Shown piece by piece: positions 23,258 through 34,795 of a DNA stretch of 64,000 nt. Under the pieces are notes generated by a model. It saw only the letters and a program-made list of their open reading frames with translations. It was not told the origin of the DNA and ran no database searches. Both the position numbers and the translations under genes were made by a program. How positions within the stretch are numbered: position 1 is the stretch's first letter; each line of letters starts with the position of its first letter. The stretch covers positions 30,009,166-30,073,165 of the forward strand of contig CM060083.1 in NCBI GenBank assembly GCA_030533445.1, in the 5' to 3' direction. This DNA comes from Cyprinodon diabolis (Eukaryota > Chordata > Actinopteri > Cyprinodontiformes > Cyprinodontidae).

Positions 23258-23675
23258 TCAAGGACTGAACGGTCTGTAATGAACAGCTAAGCTTGAAAAC
23301 TCTCACTTACTGGGAGCAGTGGCAAAAAGGGCATTCTAACCAGACACTGCAAAGGAGGAATTTTCTACTGAATGAAAGTAAAAACAATGTCTTAAAGTTT
23401 TCCCTTTTTATATTATCATAATGTCACATGGCTCTTGCACTCTGATTTTTTTCTTTAAACTCAATAATTTTGTTGTTGCAATGATTATTCACTGTTTGGT
23501 TTGATTTGCAATTTTTTAAATATTTCAAGTTTTGGCAAATGTAATCAAATGTTAATTGCTTTTGTAGTATTGTTTTTATGACTGATAAGATGGAAATTAA
23601 TGTAACATATTCTGCTGCTTTGTATTATATAAAATATGTTAGTGTATAAAATAAAAGTTAAATGTTCTTCTAATA
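23258..23675 (+). other. 3' untranslated region of the kinesin gene
   Basis: AT-rich sequence following the stop codon, ending about 20 nt after the AATAAA signal. The end point is inferred from the signal. Confidence 0.6.
23650..23655 (+). terminator. Polyadenylation signal AATAAA
   Basis: AATAAA about 390 nt after the stop codon, in an AT-rich 3' untranslated region and followed within 40 nt by a T-rich stretch (about 23,683-23,697). It is the best candidate for the end of the transcript. Confidence 0.65.
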
Positions 23676-24824
23676 AGAGGTTTATCTTTATTTTTTACTT
23701 CTGTACTCAGGATGAGCTCTGATAGTTTAGCTTTTAACATCAAAACAAAGAGAATTGAGTCTGAATCCCATCTTCTCAGTCAAGCTTTTTGCTTTCTACC
23801 CGTCTGTCTACTTTCTTCTCTGATAAGTTACCTAAGAATTGTTTTTTTTTTACTTTGAGCCTCTTCCTTAGTCCTTTCTGGCATTAATCTGTGATAAACT
23901 CCTGATGTTGAAACTGGCTTTGTTGAAAAGGTACACATTCTTGGTATTCTGGGTAAATATTCAGTGCAGGTCAGATGTATGCATGCTGGAACTCTTATTA
24001 GTTTGCTTTTAAAAGAGCAGTACACTCTTTGTCCTCACACTTAAAAACAATTGACATCCTTGTGCTATACTTTTGACTAAACAGTTGAGCACATTTTTTT
24101 TTTTAAACCCTTTGGGTTTGGCATAACCAATGAGTTTTCATTCAGGTTTAGGTCATTCTTTGAATGGGCTACACCTGTGCAGATGCGATGGGTTTTGGTC
24201 TGTGTGCAATGCACTCCGGTAGATCTGTTAGACTTAATCCCGTCTGCATCCGATGTCGGGAAAACTGCGGCGGCTTCACAGCACAGTGCTTGATGGGGAA
24301 AATGTGGGTGATTGCATCTAAGCATGTCCTCTCCACCCTTTAATTTCAACATTACTTTTTTTTTCCAAAATGTGCATAAATGGAAACTCGAACAATAATT
24401 CTGTGGCATATCTGTTCCAAGTATTTCTAACAGGCTTAATGGGCTTTTTAGATCGAGGCTATTAGTTGTGATGAATGTAAAATCAATTAATTGAAGGTAT
24501 TATTAATAGATTTACCAGAACTGTGAGTTACTTCAATACTCGCTGTCTCTGCTATTGAGCTCATATTTGACTTTGGTTTTTCAAAGCAGAGCGATATCTA
24601 AAAGTTATAGGGCAATAGCCCTCATGAATTGGAGTTTTAAGCATTGGACCCAGTCTATGCTTTGAAGCCGGAAATGCATAAAGTTGGAGATAATCTCTTT
24701 GAAGGCTTTTTACTTTGTGAGATTTGAGGTGACGTCAAAGAATGTACAGGTAGCCATCAATCCTATTCATTTCATACAATGACACAATGTGTTACCGCAT
24801 TGGCATTGTTGGATAGTTTATATA
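23676..24824. other. Intergenic, no gene seen
   Basis: Unique AT-rich sequence with short T-runs at about 23,840 and 24,093. Minus-strand open frames of 65 and 110 codons show no motif and no splice context. Confidence 0.6.
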
Positions 24825-26042
24825 CCCTCACCGGCCACTTTATTAGGTACACCTGTCCAACTGCTCGTTAACACTTAATTTCTAAGCAGTCAATCACATG
24901 GCGGCAACTCAGTGCATTTAGGCATGTAGACATGGTCAAGACAATCTCCTGCAGTTCAAACCGAGCATCAGTATGGGGAAGAAAGGTGATTTGTTTGACT
25001 TTGAACGTGGCATGATTGTTGGTGCCAGAAGGGCTGGTCTGAGTATTTCAGAAACTGCTGATCTACTGGGATTTTCACGCACAACCATCTCTAGGGTTTA
25101 CAGAGAATGGTCCGAAAAAGAAAAAACATCCAGTGAGCGGCAGTTCTGTGGGCGGAAATGCCTTGTTGATGCCAGAGGTCAGAGGAGAATAGCCAGACTG
25201 GTTCGAGCTGATAGAAGGGCAACAGTGACTCAAATAACCACCCGTTACAACCAAGGTGGGCAGAAGAGCATCTCTGAACGCACAGTACGTCAAACTTTGA
25301 GGCAGATGGGCTACAGCAGCAGAAGACCACACCGGGTGCCACTCCTTTCAGCTAAGAACAGGAAACTGAGGCTACAATTTGCACAAGCTCATCGAAATTG
25401 GACAATAGAAGATTGGAAAAACGTTGCCTAGTCTGATGAGTCTCGATTTCTGCTGCAACATTCGGATGGTAGGGTCAGAATTTGGCATCTACAACATGAA
25501 AGCATGGATCCATCCTGCCTTGTATCAACGGTTCAGGCTGGTGGTGGTGGTGTCATGGTGTGGGGAATATTTTCTTGGCACTCTTTGGGCCCCTTGGTAC
25601 CAATTGAGCATCGTTGCAACGCCACAGCCTACCTGAGTATTGTTGCTGACCTTGTCCATCCCTTTAATGACCACAATGTACCCAACTTCTGATGGCTACT
25701 TTCAGCAGGATAATGTGCCATGTCATAAAGCTGGAATCATCTCAGACTGGTTTCTTGAACATGACAATGAGTTCACTGTACTCAAATGGCCTCCACAGTC
25801 ACCAGATCTCAATCCAATAGAGCATCTTTGGGATGTGGTGGAACAGGTGATTTGCATCATGGATGTGCAGCTGACAAATCTGCGGCAACTGTGTGATGCC
25901 ATCATGTCAATATAGACCAAACTCCCTGAGGAATGCTTCCAGAACCTTGTTGAATCTATGCCTCGAAGAATTGAGGCAGTTCTGAAGGGGGTCCAACCCG
26001 TTACTAGCATGGGGTACCTAATAAAGGTACTGCCAGTGAGTG
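24825..26042 (+). mobile_element. Tc1/mariner element, broken (1,218 bp)
   Basis: Left end CCCTCACCGGCCACTTTATT, a near-copy of the very common CACTCACCGGCCACTTTATTAGG end; right end TGCCAGTGAGTG is its degenerate inverse, and GGTACCTAATAAAG near 26,010-26,025 is the inverse of CTTTATTAGGTACAC. TA flanks at 24,823-24,824 and 26,043-26,044. Short inverted repeats of about 30 bp separate it from the long-TIR family at 15.7 kb. The transposase inside is disabled. Confidence 0.92.
24973..26022 (+). pseudogene. Tc1/mariner transposase pseudogene
   Basis: The N-terminal part (24,973-25,428) is intact: MGKKGDLFDFERGMIVGARR, then a helix-turn-helix (SISETADLLGFSRTTISRVY). A TAG at 25,429-25,431 sits where Trp is expected directly before the first catalytic aspartate (SDESRF). 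The same frame continues through VMVWGIFSW to about 25,690. A +1 shift follows, after which FQQDNVPCHKA and [17 protein letters not shown] (second Asp and Glu) are read in another frame, with a further TAG at 25,913-25,915. At least two nonsense changes and one frameshift, so not functional. Confidence 0.93.
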
Positions 26043-26335
26043 TATTGGTGGGTATCCAAATCTTAATCTGTGTTGCTGCAACATTCTAATCAACCTAGTT
26101 ACAGACTACATTATCATATCCAATCGGGGAGGGGTGCACGACAGTTTTTACATTGGGCTGAGTTCTCGTATTTACATTGTTGGTTTTATTTTTTTTATTT
26201 GTTGATTTTAAGTTTTAAAATGAATGATATATGGATTCAAAATGATACAATTTTATTTGACAAATTTATATTCATGTTACATGTTTATTGTATGCATTGC
26301 ATAAAGCATTGAGCAAGAGCACAGCTTAAAGGAAA

Positions 26336-26359
26336 CATTCAATTCAATTTATTTATATA
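26336..26359 (-). mobile_element. L2-like LINE (or dependent SINE) 3' tail, left piece
   Basis: The run attcaattcaatttatttat is the inverse of the AATTGAATTGAA-type 3' tail shared by fish L2-like LINEs. It resumes at 28,035 with gtgccaattcacagc, so the Tigger element at 26,360-28,034 split one older copy. Confidence 0.7.
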
Positions 26360-28034
26360 CCGTATTTTCACGACCATAAGGCGCACCGTACTAAAAGGCG
26401 CAGTCTCATGTGTGTGTTAAATACAGAAATGACACACATAACTAAGGCGTACCAGACTATAGGGCGCGGGTTTTATATACAGGTGCATGTCCTCTACTAC
26501 ATTTATATACCGCTACTGCATATTTAAAAATAGAGCGGGAGCAAAACTTTGTATGATTGTGCTTTATTCATGTATTTATTACAAAGTATTAATCAAACCC
26601 ATCAAAGTCATCATCCTCTGTTTCTGAATTAAACAGCTGCGCTAAATCAGACATGCCAATTTCCCCTTCTTCGCTGTCGGGCGGCTCCTCGGAAATGATG
26701 CCGGCTTTTGTGAAAGCTCGAACAACAGTGCCAGCAGACACGTTAGTCCAAGCATCAACAAACGGTGGCATAACTTGCCCGTCGCTGCCTTCCACTTTTC
26801 GTGAAACTGTGGTCTCAGTCTGTCATCCATTACTCCCACGCCGCTCGCAGCCTTACTTTGAACGGTCGGTTCACACCGATGTCGAGCGGTTGAAGTTCCT
26901 TTGTCAGACCCCCGGGATAACAGCAAGCACAGCGTTCATTTGTTTCACCTTTTTTTTCACATCGGCTGTGAGATGGGCACGCTTGAAGTCACAGATTAAC
27001 AGCGATGGTGATGCATGGAAAAAACCACCTAGTCTCCTTACATACACCTCCCTCAGCCACGCTTTCATCATCTCCTCATCCATCCAGCCCTTTTCATTTG
27101 CCTTAATAACGACTCTAGCTGGAAAAGTCTCTTTAGGCAGTCTTTCTTTTAAAAATCCTCATAGGTGGCAATTCTGTCCATTTGCGTGGCAGCCAAGCAC
27201 AACAGTAAACTATGCCTTTTCATACCCCATTGTGTGTATCGCTACAGTGCTGGTCCCCTTCTTCTCCACCGTGTGATTCACCGGGATGTCGAAAGTGAGC
27301 GGCACCTTGTCCATGTTGGTGATGTGGCTTGGCTGGATGAGTTTGTCAGTGACGTGTTTGCTGCAGAAGGAGTGGAAGCTCGCCAGATTTTCATTATAAT
27401 CCGCCGGACGTTGCTGAGCAACTGTAGTCCTGGTCCGGATGGAAAAATTGCACCGTTTCATAAAACGAAAGGACCACGACGGACCTCCTTGAAAATGTTG
27501 AATTTTAATTTCTTCTGCTAGCGTTACAGCGACCATCGAAACGTTGGCCCCACCCGTTCTTTGCTCGATGATCCACCACTCCGAGTCTTTCCTCCAACTC
27601 GGGCCACCTCGCCTTATGTCCGCGGAAATTCAGCTGCGTCTTCTTCACCTGTCGGAGTTTGTTTTCCATCTTCCTCCACTTGCGAACCATTGATTCATTT
27701 ATCTTGAATTCTCTCGATTCTGCTCGATTTCCATGTTCCTCTGCATAGCTGATAGCCTTCAGTTTAAACTGTCCTTCATAGGCGTGTCTTTTTGCCATTT
27801 TTAGGGTTGTTAAGACAACAATGTTCTGCATAAAGCACATACCTGTTCTCTTATACACAAGCCACGCCCACACTTCCCCCTTTAACGTTCTCATGTTCTC
27901 TTATACACAAGCAAAGCCCTCACTTCCCCCTTTAACGTTCTCATGGTGGTCTCAACAACGTCCGCAGATAGGGCGCGCCGCACATTTTGAGGAAAAAAGA
28001 CGTTTATATGCGCCTTATAGTCGAGAAAATACGG
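26360..28034 (-). mobile_element. Tigger/pogo-type element (1,675 bp) nested in a LINE tail
   Basis: Left end CCGTATTTTCACGACCATAA followed by GGCGCACC; right end GCGCCTTATAGTCGAGAAAA followed by TACGG is its inverse with a few differences (about 25 bp). Left flank is TA; the right flank reads TG, probably a mutated TA. The transposase reads on the minus strand. Further end-like phrases (gtaccagactatagggcgc near 26,449; gatagggcgcgccgcac near 27,966) show inner repeats of the terminal motif. The ends and coding style are those of vertebrate pogo/Tigger elements of the Tc1-mariner superfamily. Confidence 0.92.
26589..27798 (-). pseudogene. Tigger/pogo transposase, near full length but broken
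   Basis: Reading on the minus strand from ATG at 27,798: MAKRHAYEGQFKLKAISYAE then INESMVRKWRK (first helix-turn-helix), ARWPELEERL (CENP-B-type second DNA-binding domain), GGPSWSFRFMKR, TNMDKVPLTFDIPVN (first catalytic Asp; the next residue, normally Glu, is Lys), GWMDEE-type and LLICD-x-x-RAHLT blocks (second Asp), GGLTKELQPLDIGVNR (third Asp), and an acidic C-terminus DDDFDGFD at 26,589. Frame changes occur near 27,505-27,536 and within 26,640-27,210, with several stops. Domain order is complete and function is lost. Confidence 0.9.
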
Positions 28035-28345
28035 TGGTGCCAATTCACAGCATGTCATCTCAAGGCACTTTACAGTTCACCAGATCATACAGTCAAATTG
28101 GTTCAAAGTTTTCTAAGGAAAACCAGTTGATTGCATTGATTCATTTACTCCAATGCAATCCCTCACATTAAGCATGCTTGTAGCGACAGTGGAGAGGGAA
28201 AAACTCTCTTTTAACAGGAAAAAACCTCGAGCAGAACCAGACTCGGTGTGAATGGCCATCTGCCGAGGCCGACTGGGGTTCAAGGAGACAGAAGCAGAGA
28301 TGTAAAAAGGCGGCCCGGACCAGGAAAAACGCAGCCAGGCAGACG
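28035..28345 (-). mobile_element. L2-like LINE 3' tail, right piece
   Basis: Sequence such as gtgccaattcacagca, catctcaaggcactttac, ttgcattgattcattta and gtgaatggccatctgcc is the inverse of a widespread fish LINE/SINE 3' region. It continues the fragment at 26,336-26,359 across the Tigger insertion. The outer limit is approximate. Confidence 0.72.
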
Positions 28346-28475
28346 AGCTCCGAGCCAACTCCCATGTCAGAGAATAAAGAGAGCACATCCAGCCAGTCAG
28401 TCACATTGCTTGTTGGTGTCTTCTTTCTTTCCACTTGCATACGATGGCTCAGAACCAATGAGAGCTAAGGAGACC

Positions 28476-28506
28476 CTCAGCATGATGCTGCCACCCCCAT
28501 CATCAT
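28476..28506 (+). repeat. Small Tc1-derived fragment
   Basis: CAGCATGATGCTGCCACCCC is a short piece typical of transposase-coding strands of fish Tc1 elements; nothing else of that element is recognisable beside it. Confidence 0.45.
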
Positions 28507-30425
28507 TATTACTAAAATGTTATTTTTCGAAAGACAAATGAAAACATTCTTGTTTTCGTTTTGGTAGAATAGCTCAGTCTTTATTCCTTACCATTAAACA
28601 ATTTTCCTGAAGGCCTGTGGTTTGTCCCCGGAAGCAAGTTATAGTTGTGATTAAAAATGTTAATTGTGGTGCAGACACTTGCTCTTAGTGTGTACCCTAC
28701 CACTTACTGCTGGTAGTGTTGTAGCATCTTCTAGTGACTGATTGAAGCCTTGATGGTTCCTTGTTATTCTCGACCAACCTCTTTAAATGAAGACCAGTTC
28801 TGCTATGTACAGTTGTGAACAATATTTTTTTTTTTTATCTGAAGGGTGTAATTGGTTTGTTACTGGGATACAGCTGGGTCCATGATTATAAATTCAAAAC
28901 TGGATTTTGAATGGATAAAAGCTGTTTGACATCAAGCCTCTAGAATTGTATTATCAAAACCAAACTCCACAGTATCAACACCTCATGGGTAATGCCTGAA
29001 AGCTGTCAGTGAAAGAAAACAAACCAGTTAAGAGGATATCTACGGTACAAATTCTGCAATGAAGAGCTGTCAAAACTTCAGCTAAATTATGAGACTTCCT
29101 GATGGTTCCAAACTTGAGGTGCAACCTCTTGATAAAAATATATACAAAATTTGTAAGGCTGTATATATAATTTACACTGTTATTTCAAAGTTGTGCACCT
29201 ACTTCTGTGTATGGTGAAATGTTTTTTTTAAATTACATGATTTGTCTAGTGAACAGCTTTTAATAACACAAGTAAATACACTGCTTTAAAATAAATCCAA
29301 TGTCTGAAAAGATTCTGCCTTCTCTTCTAAAATTTGAGATTTGAATCCATTTTTCATGTAGTAGACCCATTTAAGTCTTCTTGTTTTCCTTACTTGCTGA
29401 CCCCCTTGAACATAGTAAATTGCAGGGGCAACCCAGTCCAATCAGTCCTCTTGCCTGCTGCTCAAGCATGAAGGATGCAGATCTGGCCTTGATTTGTAAA
29501 AAATAAAATCTCACCTTGCAGCAGTCAAGTCTCTCACAGGATGGAAAAAAAGAATACAATTTTGTCATTTTTCCTCTTAGATATTACATAAGCATTTTTA
29601 CCATTTGTGTTAAACTTTCTTGAGTGAAAAGCCAGGTTCACAACTTTATAAATTATATGATTAAATGCTTAAAAAAGCAGGCAAGGCATAACTTTTTATA
29701 TCTTATTTTTTGGGGGTGGAGGGGTTTTTCATTATAAATGGCATCATTAGACTCCATACATATGGCATCTACTTTGTGTCGCCTTATTTTAGAGTTATCA
29801 GAATTAAAGTAATTTATTGGGTGTTTTGATGATTCATTTAGCAGTTTTGTGCACTAGTTTGGAATAATACAACTTCATTAAAGTTTAAAAATAATCTTTT
29901 GCAAAATGCATTATCCATTGTCCACACTATGGTCAAAACTAGACATACACACTCAAGTACATACTATACAGTATATCACCAGTGATATATGGTTGAGTAA
30001 CTGTTGCACATAACAAAGAGGAAGTTTATCATACATTTCTTTTTAGATGTTTAACCGTTTTTGTCGGTTATGGAAACTTCACTTTCATTGGTTTAAACTT
30101 TTTTTATTTATTTTACAGCAAAAAAATCCAAAATTACTACATGGAAAACACATCTAACTCCTGCTACCATACAGAATGGGCAGAGCTGATGCAAAGATCC
30201 ACATTCTCTATTAACCAATTTGATAGTTTTGCAATGAGCCAGGAAAAGGGTCTCCAAGTTGTAATTTTCAAAATGCTTGTCCATTTTATTCAAAGAATAT
30301 GTTTAAGTTCTATCACAGATGCCTTTTTCCTGAGTCACTGTTCAAAACTTGGAGCACAATGCTTTTCTGCAACCACCTTAGTTACAAAGCTGCCTTCAAG
30401 TCAAAGTTAAATTCCAGGCTCTAAG
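28507..30425. other. Intergenic, no gene seen
   Basis: AT-rich sequence with poly-T at about 28,827-28,838 and G-rich ggggtggagggg near 29,712. No coding motif or splice-bounded exon found. Confidence 0.6.
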
Positions 30426-30429
30426 ACAG

Positions 30430-31090
30430 ATGTCACGGATTAGCCAACCGCGGTCCGGATCCAGACCCACCTGCTGGCTAACCCAAACCCAGCATGATTT
30501 AAAACCTTTATAAATTATCGCATGTTGTCCAATGACAGTGTCTAACTTCACTTGCGCCACTTCTGTCAATATGGTAAAGCCATCCGGAGCGCCGGGACCA
30601 GGCTACACATGATACACTTTTGCCAATGAGGTGTGTCAGTTTGAGTCACTGCTGCCAGCTACTTCTAGACACAGCAAGCAAACCTGTGGTAAGCCTGGTG
30701 GTGGGAAAGAAGAGGACGATGAGAAAAACAAAGAGAAAGTGTGGACTGCTAGAACTGTGGTGAACTGGTGTGCTCAAAGATGACCCTGCACATTTTGAGT
30801 ATGTTTGGCTCAACCTACTCGTGTGAAGCAGGATTCTTCACCATGAACATATTCAAAAATAAATATCGATCCAGGCTCACGAATGAGCATTTTGATATGT
30901 GCTTGAGAATCTCTTTGTCGCCATTCAAACCCAGGTTTAAAAGCCTTGCAGGGCAGCCTAAAGCCCACTTCTCATTAAGCCACAAAAAAAGTCAGTTCAG
31001 GTTTTATAAAATATGTCATTCAGGAAATTGTCTATATACCAAACTGATTTTTGTTCTCTACTTCAAAAAACACTTTAGATTTTAAAATGG
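30430..31090 (+). mobile_element. hAT transposon remnant with C-terminal dimerisation domain
   Basis: The upstream part has the hAT-type 5' phrase accgcggtccggatccagac (about 30,448). A piece coding KKRTMRKTKRKCGLLE-like basic sequence follows. From about 30,790 the frame reads LSMFGSTYSCEAGFFTMNIF, then KNKYRSRLTNEHFDMCLRIS, the hallmark of the hAT C-terminal dimerisation domain (usually SMFGSTY-x-CE-x-xFS-x-M-x-x-IK). The large middle of the transposase is missing, so this is an internally deleted or decayed copy. Confidence 0.82.
30768..31079 (+). pseudogene. hAT transposase C-terminal fragment
   Basis: An open stretch of about 100 codons holding the complete dimerisation motif (FGSTYSCEAGF, NKYRSRLTNEH, CLRISLSPF). 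The style matches hAT relatives that include ZBED and GTF2IRD2-type domesticated genes, but there is no catalytic core, promoter or splice context, so it is best read as a transposon relic. Confidence 0.8.
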
Positions 31091-31544
31091 AAAAATGTTT
31101 TATAACTTTATGGAGTAAAGTTAAGGTTAAATGATGCATGATAGCTAGCCTGATCTCTTGAATGCAGCTTATTAGAATTGGGGATGAACTGGTAAAAGAA
31201 CCAATTTTATGCTTTCATGGTAGCTAAACAATGAAGTTGACCTAAACTTCAGCTGTCAAAAGGAGTTTCCCTGATGCAGTACCCACTCATTACTCTACCA
31301 GACAGTTTCTTGCCAATGACCGAATTCAACTAAATGAGAAAAGAATAAAGGAGTAAATCATAAAAATCCATTTAAAATTAAAATGACTCAAATTGGGGAA
31401 AAGTTAAAACTATTAAATGTGATTGATTTGATTGATTGCTTGACTATATGGATCTCACAGTGGAGAAATGTACTTATTACATCAGCTCAAATGGTCAAAA
31501 AGAGAAGGTGCAGGGGATATATAAAGTGCATAGTTTTTTTTTAA
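31091..31544. other. Intergenic, no gene seen
   Basis: AT-rich sequence between the hAT remnant and the ATTGCAC repeat; nothing recognised. Confidence 0.55.
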
Positions 31545-31772
31545 TAGTTATTATACAGGGTTATTGCACATGGTGATTACATGGGTATTTATATAGATGG
31601 ATATTTATATATATATAGCTATTGCACTGTCAAATATAAAAAAACTGATTATTGCACAGGGTATTAAATACAGTAGTAATTGCACATTATACATTGCACA
31701 AGTTATTGCTGTTGTGTTGCATTGTAAAGTTTGGTGGCAGCAGGAATGAAGGACATGCTGTAGCACTCCTTT
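31545..31772. repeat. ATTGCAC-rich interspersed repeat fragment
   Basis: The words ttattgcac and attgcac recur at irregular spacing (31,561; 31,620; 31,651; 31,677; 31,693), then gtttggtggcagcaggaatgaaggaca and gtagcactccttt. This combination is a common fish interspersed repeat, probably the antisense 3' region of a LINE; it may belong to the same family as the fragment at 44.3 kb. Confidence 0.55.
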
Positions 31773-33406
31773 TATGTATTTTATGTAAACGATTTTCACA
31801 AATCAATGACTTGTTTTGTGATGATCAAATTGATTTATGTTGTCTTACAGAAACTTTTCTGCAGCAAGATTATGTGAGCATAAATGAGGCAACTCCCTCT
31901 GGTTATATATAGTTATATATTTCACATGATCAGGATTCTGTGCGAGGAGGAGTAGCAGCAACATCTTTCAGTGTGACTTACTGATTACCTCAAGTGCAGT
32001 GAATAATTACAACTCTTTGGAACATTGAACCCTCGGATTCCCTCTTTCAAATTGTAAGTTTTCAGGGTTCTTATCTGATTTTGTGTTAAATACTGATGAG
32101 TTCATCATTGTGGAAGGGTTAACCCTCATGCTGACATTGAAGGCGATAGCTTAAGTGTAGCCTTTAATGCTATCCTAAATTAAATTGACTTCGTCCAAAC
32201 TTTTAATAGTCCCACACATTCTCATCTTCATACTTTCAACCTTGTGCTCACATATGGCATGGCACTACATGTAATGGAATAACAGTATTTCCTCACAGCC
32301 CTGTCCTCTCTGACTCCTTTTTAGTAACCTTCAATATTACTTTGACAGAGTTATCCTCTCCCAAAAACAGGTTTCAGTTTATCAGATAATGCAGTTATAC
32401 AGTTATACATTTTATCAAGTTGAACCTTTAGAGTTGGCAAAACTTTATCTAAGCCTTCAACTTGTATGTTAGATCCAGTTCGAACCATGTAATTTAAGGT
32501 GATATTCTCTTCGAATTCCACCTCCGTTTTAGATATATGTACTGTACCTCGGGCTTTTAAGGTGGTTGTAATTATAAGAATCCGTCTCTTGACCCAGATA
32601 ACTTGGTCAATTATAGACCTATAAATAATCTTCCTTTCTTATCTAAAATTCTTAATAGTTGCCAAACAAGCATGTGGCCTAACACACCATAATTAACTTT
32701 TTGAAGAGTTTCAATCTGTTTTTAGAGCACATCATTGCACTAAAACAGCTCTGGTGCAAGTCAAAGGCCTAGTATCTGTATTTGCTTCACTTTACTAAGT
32801 GCTCCCAGTTGGTAGAATTATTAGACAGCATGGGATTAATTTCCACTCTTATCCTAATAGTTACATCTGTCTGTAAATCCTGATGGAAAAATAAACAATT
32901 ATATAGAGAACAAGCATGTCTGTAAGACACGAAAACCTGGATGACTCGTTACTTTCTGCTCCCGTATGCAGACAAAATATATGCTATTGTCTTTGGATCA
33001 GAGTCTTTGAAAAAGAAGACGAACAGTCAGTCACTTCATTTTTATAGGATAAAATTGATATCAGATAATGGACTCCACAAACTCTAGTTAAAAGCTTTTA
33101 GCAGCTAAAGGCTTAATTGACTTCCTTTTAAATCTACAATAGAATTTGAAGCTTTCCTTCTCACATATAAAGCTCCACGTTATATCAGAGATCTCATTGT
33201 AGCTTAACAGAGCATGTTCCTAACAGAGCACTTTTCTCTCAATCAGCATGTTTACTAATGATTCCATGAATTTCTGAAGTATAATGGTAAGCAGATCTAT
33301 TTATTATCCTGGTCATCTCCTGTGGAACCAACTACCAGTTTAAGTCTGTGAGGCTACTGTCTACTTTTAAAGGTAGGCTTAAAACTTTCATTTTTGATAA
33401 AGCATA

Positions 33407-33608
33407 CAGGTGCTGGTCATAAAATTAGAATATCATGAAAAAGTAGATTGATTTCAGTAATTCCATTTAAAAAGTGAAACTTGTATATTATATTCATACA
33501 TTACATACAAACTCATATATTTCAGATGTTTATTTTGTTTAATTTTGATGATTACAAATGACAACAAATGAAAATCTCAAATTCATCATATCAGAAAATT
33601 AGAATATT
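33407..33608 (+). repeat. Terminal inverted repeat of Tc1-like copy 2 (left in window)
   Basis: Inverse of 34,796-34,997 over 202 bp with almost no differences; also nearly identical to the repeats of copy 1. Confidence 0.93.
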
Positions 33609-33694
33609 ACTGAAGACCAATAAAAACAAAGGATTTATAGAAATGTTGGCCAACTGAAAAGTATGAACATGAAAAGTATGAGCATGTACAGCAC

Positions 33695-34678
33695 TCAGTA
33701 TTTAGTTGGGCCTCCTTTGGCCTGTATTACTGCAGCAATGCGGCGTGGCATGGAGTCGATCAGTCTGTGGCACTGCTCAGGTGTTATGATAGCCCAGGTT
33801 GCTCTAATAGTGGCTTTTAGCTCTTCTGAATTGTTGGGTCTGGTGTATTGCATCTTCTTCTTCACAATACCCCATAGATTTTCTATGGGGTTAAGGTCAG
33901 GAGAGTTTGCTGGCCAATTAAGAACAGGGATACCATGGTCCTTCAACCAGGTACTGGTAGCTTTGGCACTGTGTGCAGGTGCCAAGTCCTGTTGGAAAAT
34001 GAAATCTGCATCTCCAAAAAGTTGGTCAGCTGCAGGAAGCATGAAGTGCTCTAAAACTTCCTGGTATGTGGCTGCGTTGACCCTGGACCTCAGAAAACAC
34101 AATGGACCAACACCAGCAGATGACATGGCACCCCAAACCATCACTGACTGTGGAAACTTTACACTGGACTTCAAGCAACGTGGATGAAGTGCCTCTCTTA
34201 TTTTCCTCCAGACTCTGGGACCTTGATTTCCAAAGGAAATGCAAAATTTACTTTCATCAGAGAACATGACTTTGGACCACTCACCAGCAGCCCAGGCAAG
34301 ACGCTTCTGACGCTGTCTGTGGTTCAAGAGTGGCTTGACACAAGGAATGCGACAGCAGAAACCCATGTCTTTCATACGTCTGTGTGTGGTGGTTCTTGAA
34401 GCACTCACTCCAGCTGCAGTCCACTCTTTGTGAATCTCCCCCACATTTTTGAATGGGTTTTGTTTCACAATCCTCTCCAGGGTGCGGTTATCTCTCTTGC
34501 TTGTACACTTTTTTCGACCACATCTTTTCCTTCCCTTCGCCTCTCTATTAATGTGCTTGGACACTGAGCTCTGTGAACAGCCAGCCTCTTTAGCGATGAC
34601 CTTTTGTGTCTTGCCCTCCTTGTGCAAGGTGTCGATGGTCGTCTTTTGGACAACTGTCAAGTCAGCAGTCTTCCCCAT
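33695..34678 (-). CDS. Tc1-like DD34E transposase with 7-residue deletion (327 aa)
   Basis: Reads without stop from ATG at 34,678 (MGKTADLT) to the stop by 33,695 (GGPTKY end). It equals the 334-residue copy at 16,046-17,050 except for loss of residues 131-137 (KEKQDWT) at about 34,289-34,291 and a few substitutions (TTINTLH to [16 protein letters not shown] to WRKIREALH). The triad remains as D141, D231 and E266 with DD34E spacing. The deletion lies between the DNA-binding part and the first catalytic Asp, where relatives have a conserved helix before [12 protein letters not shown], so activity is doubtful although the frame is open. Confidence 0.93.
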   Translation of the reverse strand: MGKTADLTVVQKTTIDTLHKEGKTQKVIAKEAGCSQSSVSKHINREAKGRKRCGRKKCTSKRDNRTLERIVKQNPFKNVGEIHKEWTAAGVSASRTTTHRRMKDMGFCCRIPCVKPLLNHRQRQKRLAWAAGEWSKVMFSDESKFCISFGNQGPRVWRKIREALHPRCLKSSVKFPQSVMVWGAMSSAGVGPLCFLRSRVNAATYQEVLEHFMLPAADQLFGDADFIFQQDLAPAHSAKATSTWLKDHGIPVLNWPANSPDLNPIENLWGIVKKKMQYTRPNNSEELKATIRATWAIITPEQCHRLIDSMPRRIAAVIQAKGGPTKY

Positions 34679-34795
34679 GATTGTGTAGCCTATAGAACTA
34701 GACTGAAAGACCATTTAAAGGCTTTTGCAGGTGGTTTGAGTTAATTAGCTGATTAGAGTGTGGCACCAGGGGCCATCAATTTTGAACCTTTTCAC

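Noticed and set aside
31545..31772. CRISPR-like or regulatory array of ATTGCAC words
   Set aside because: Spacing is irregular, the words vary and the context is a eukaryotic interspersed repeat.
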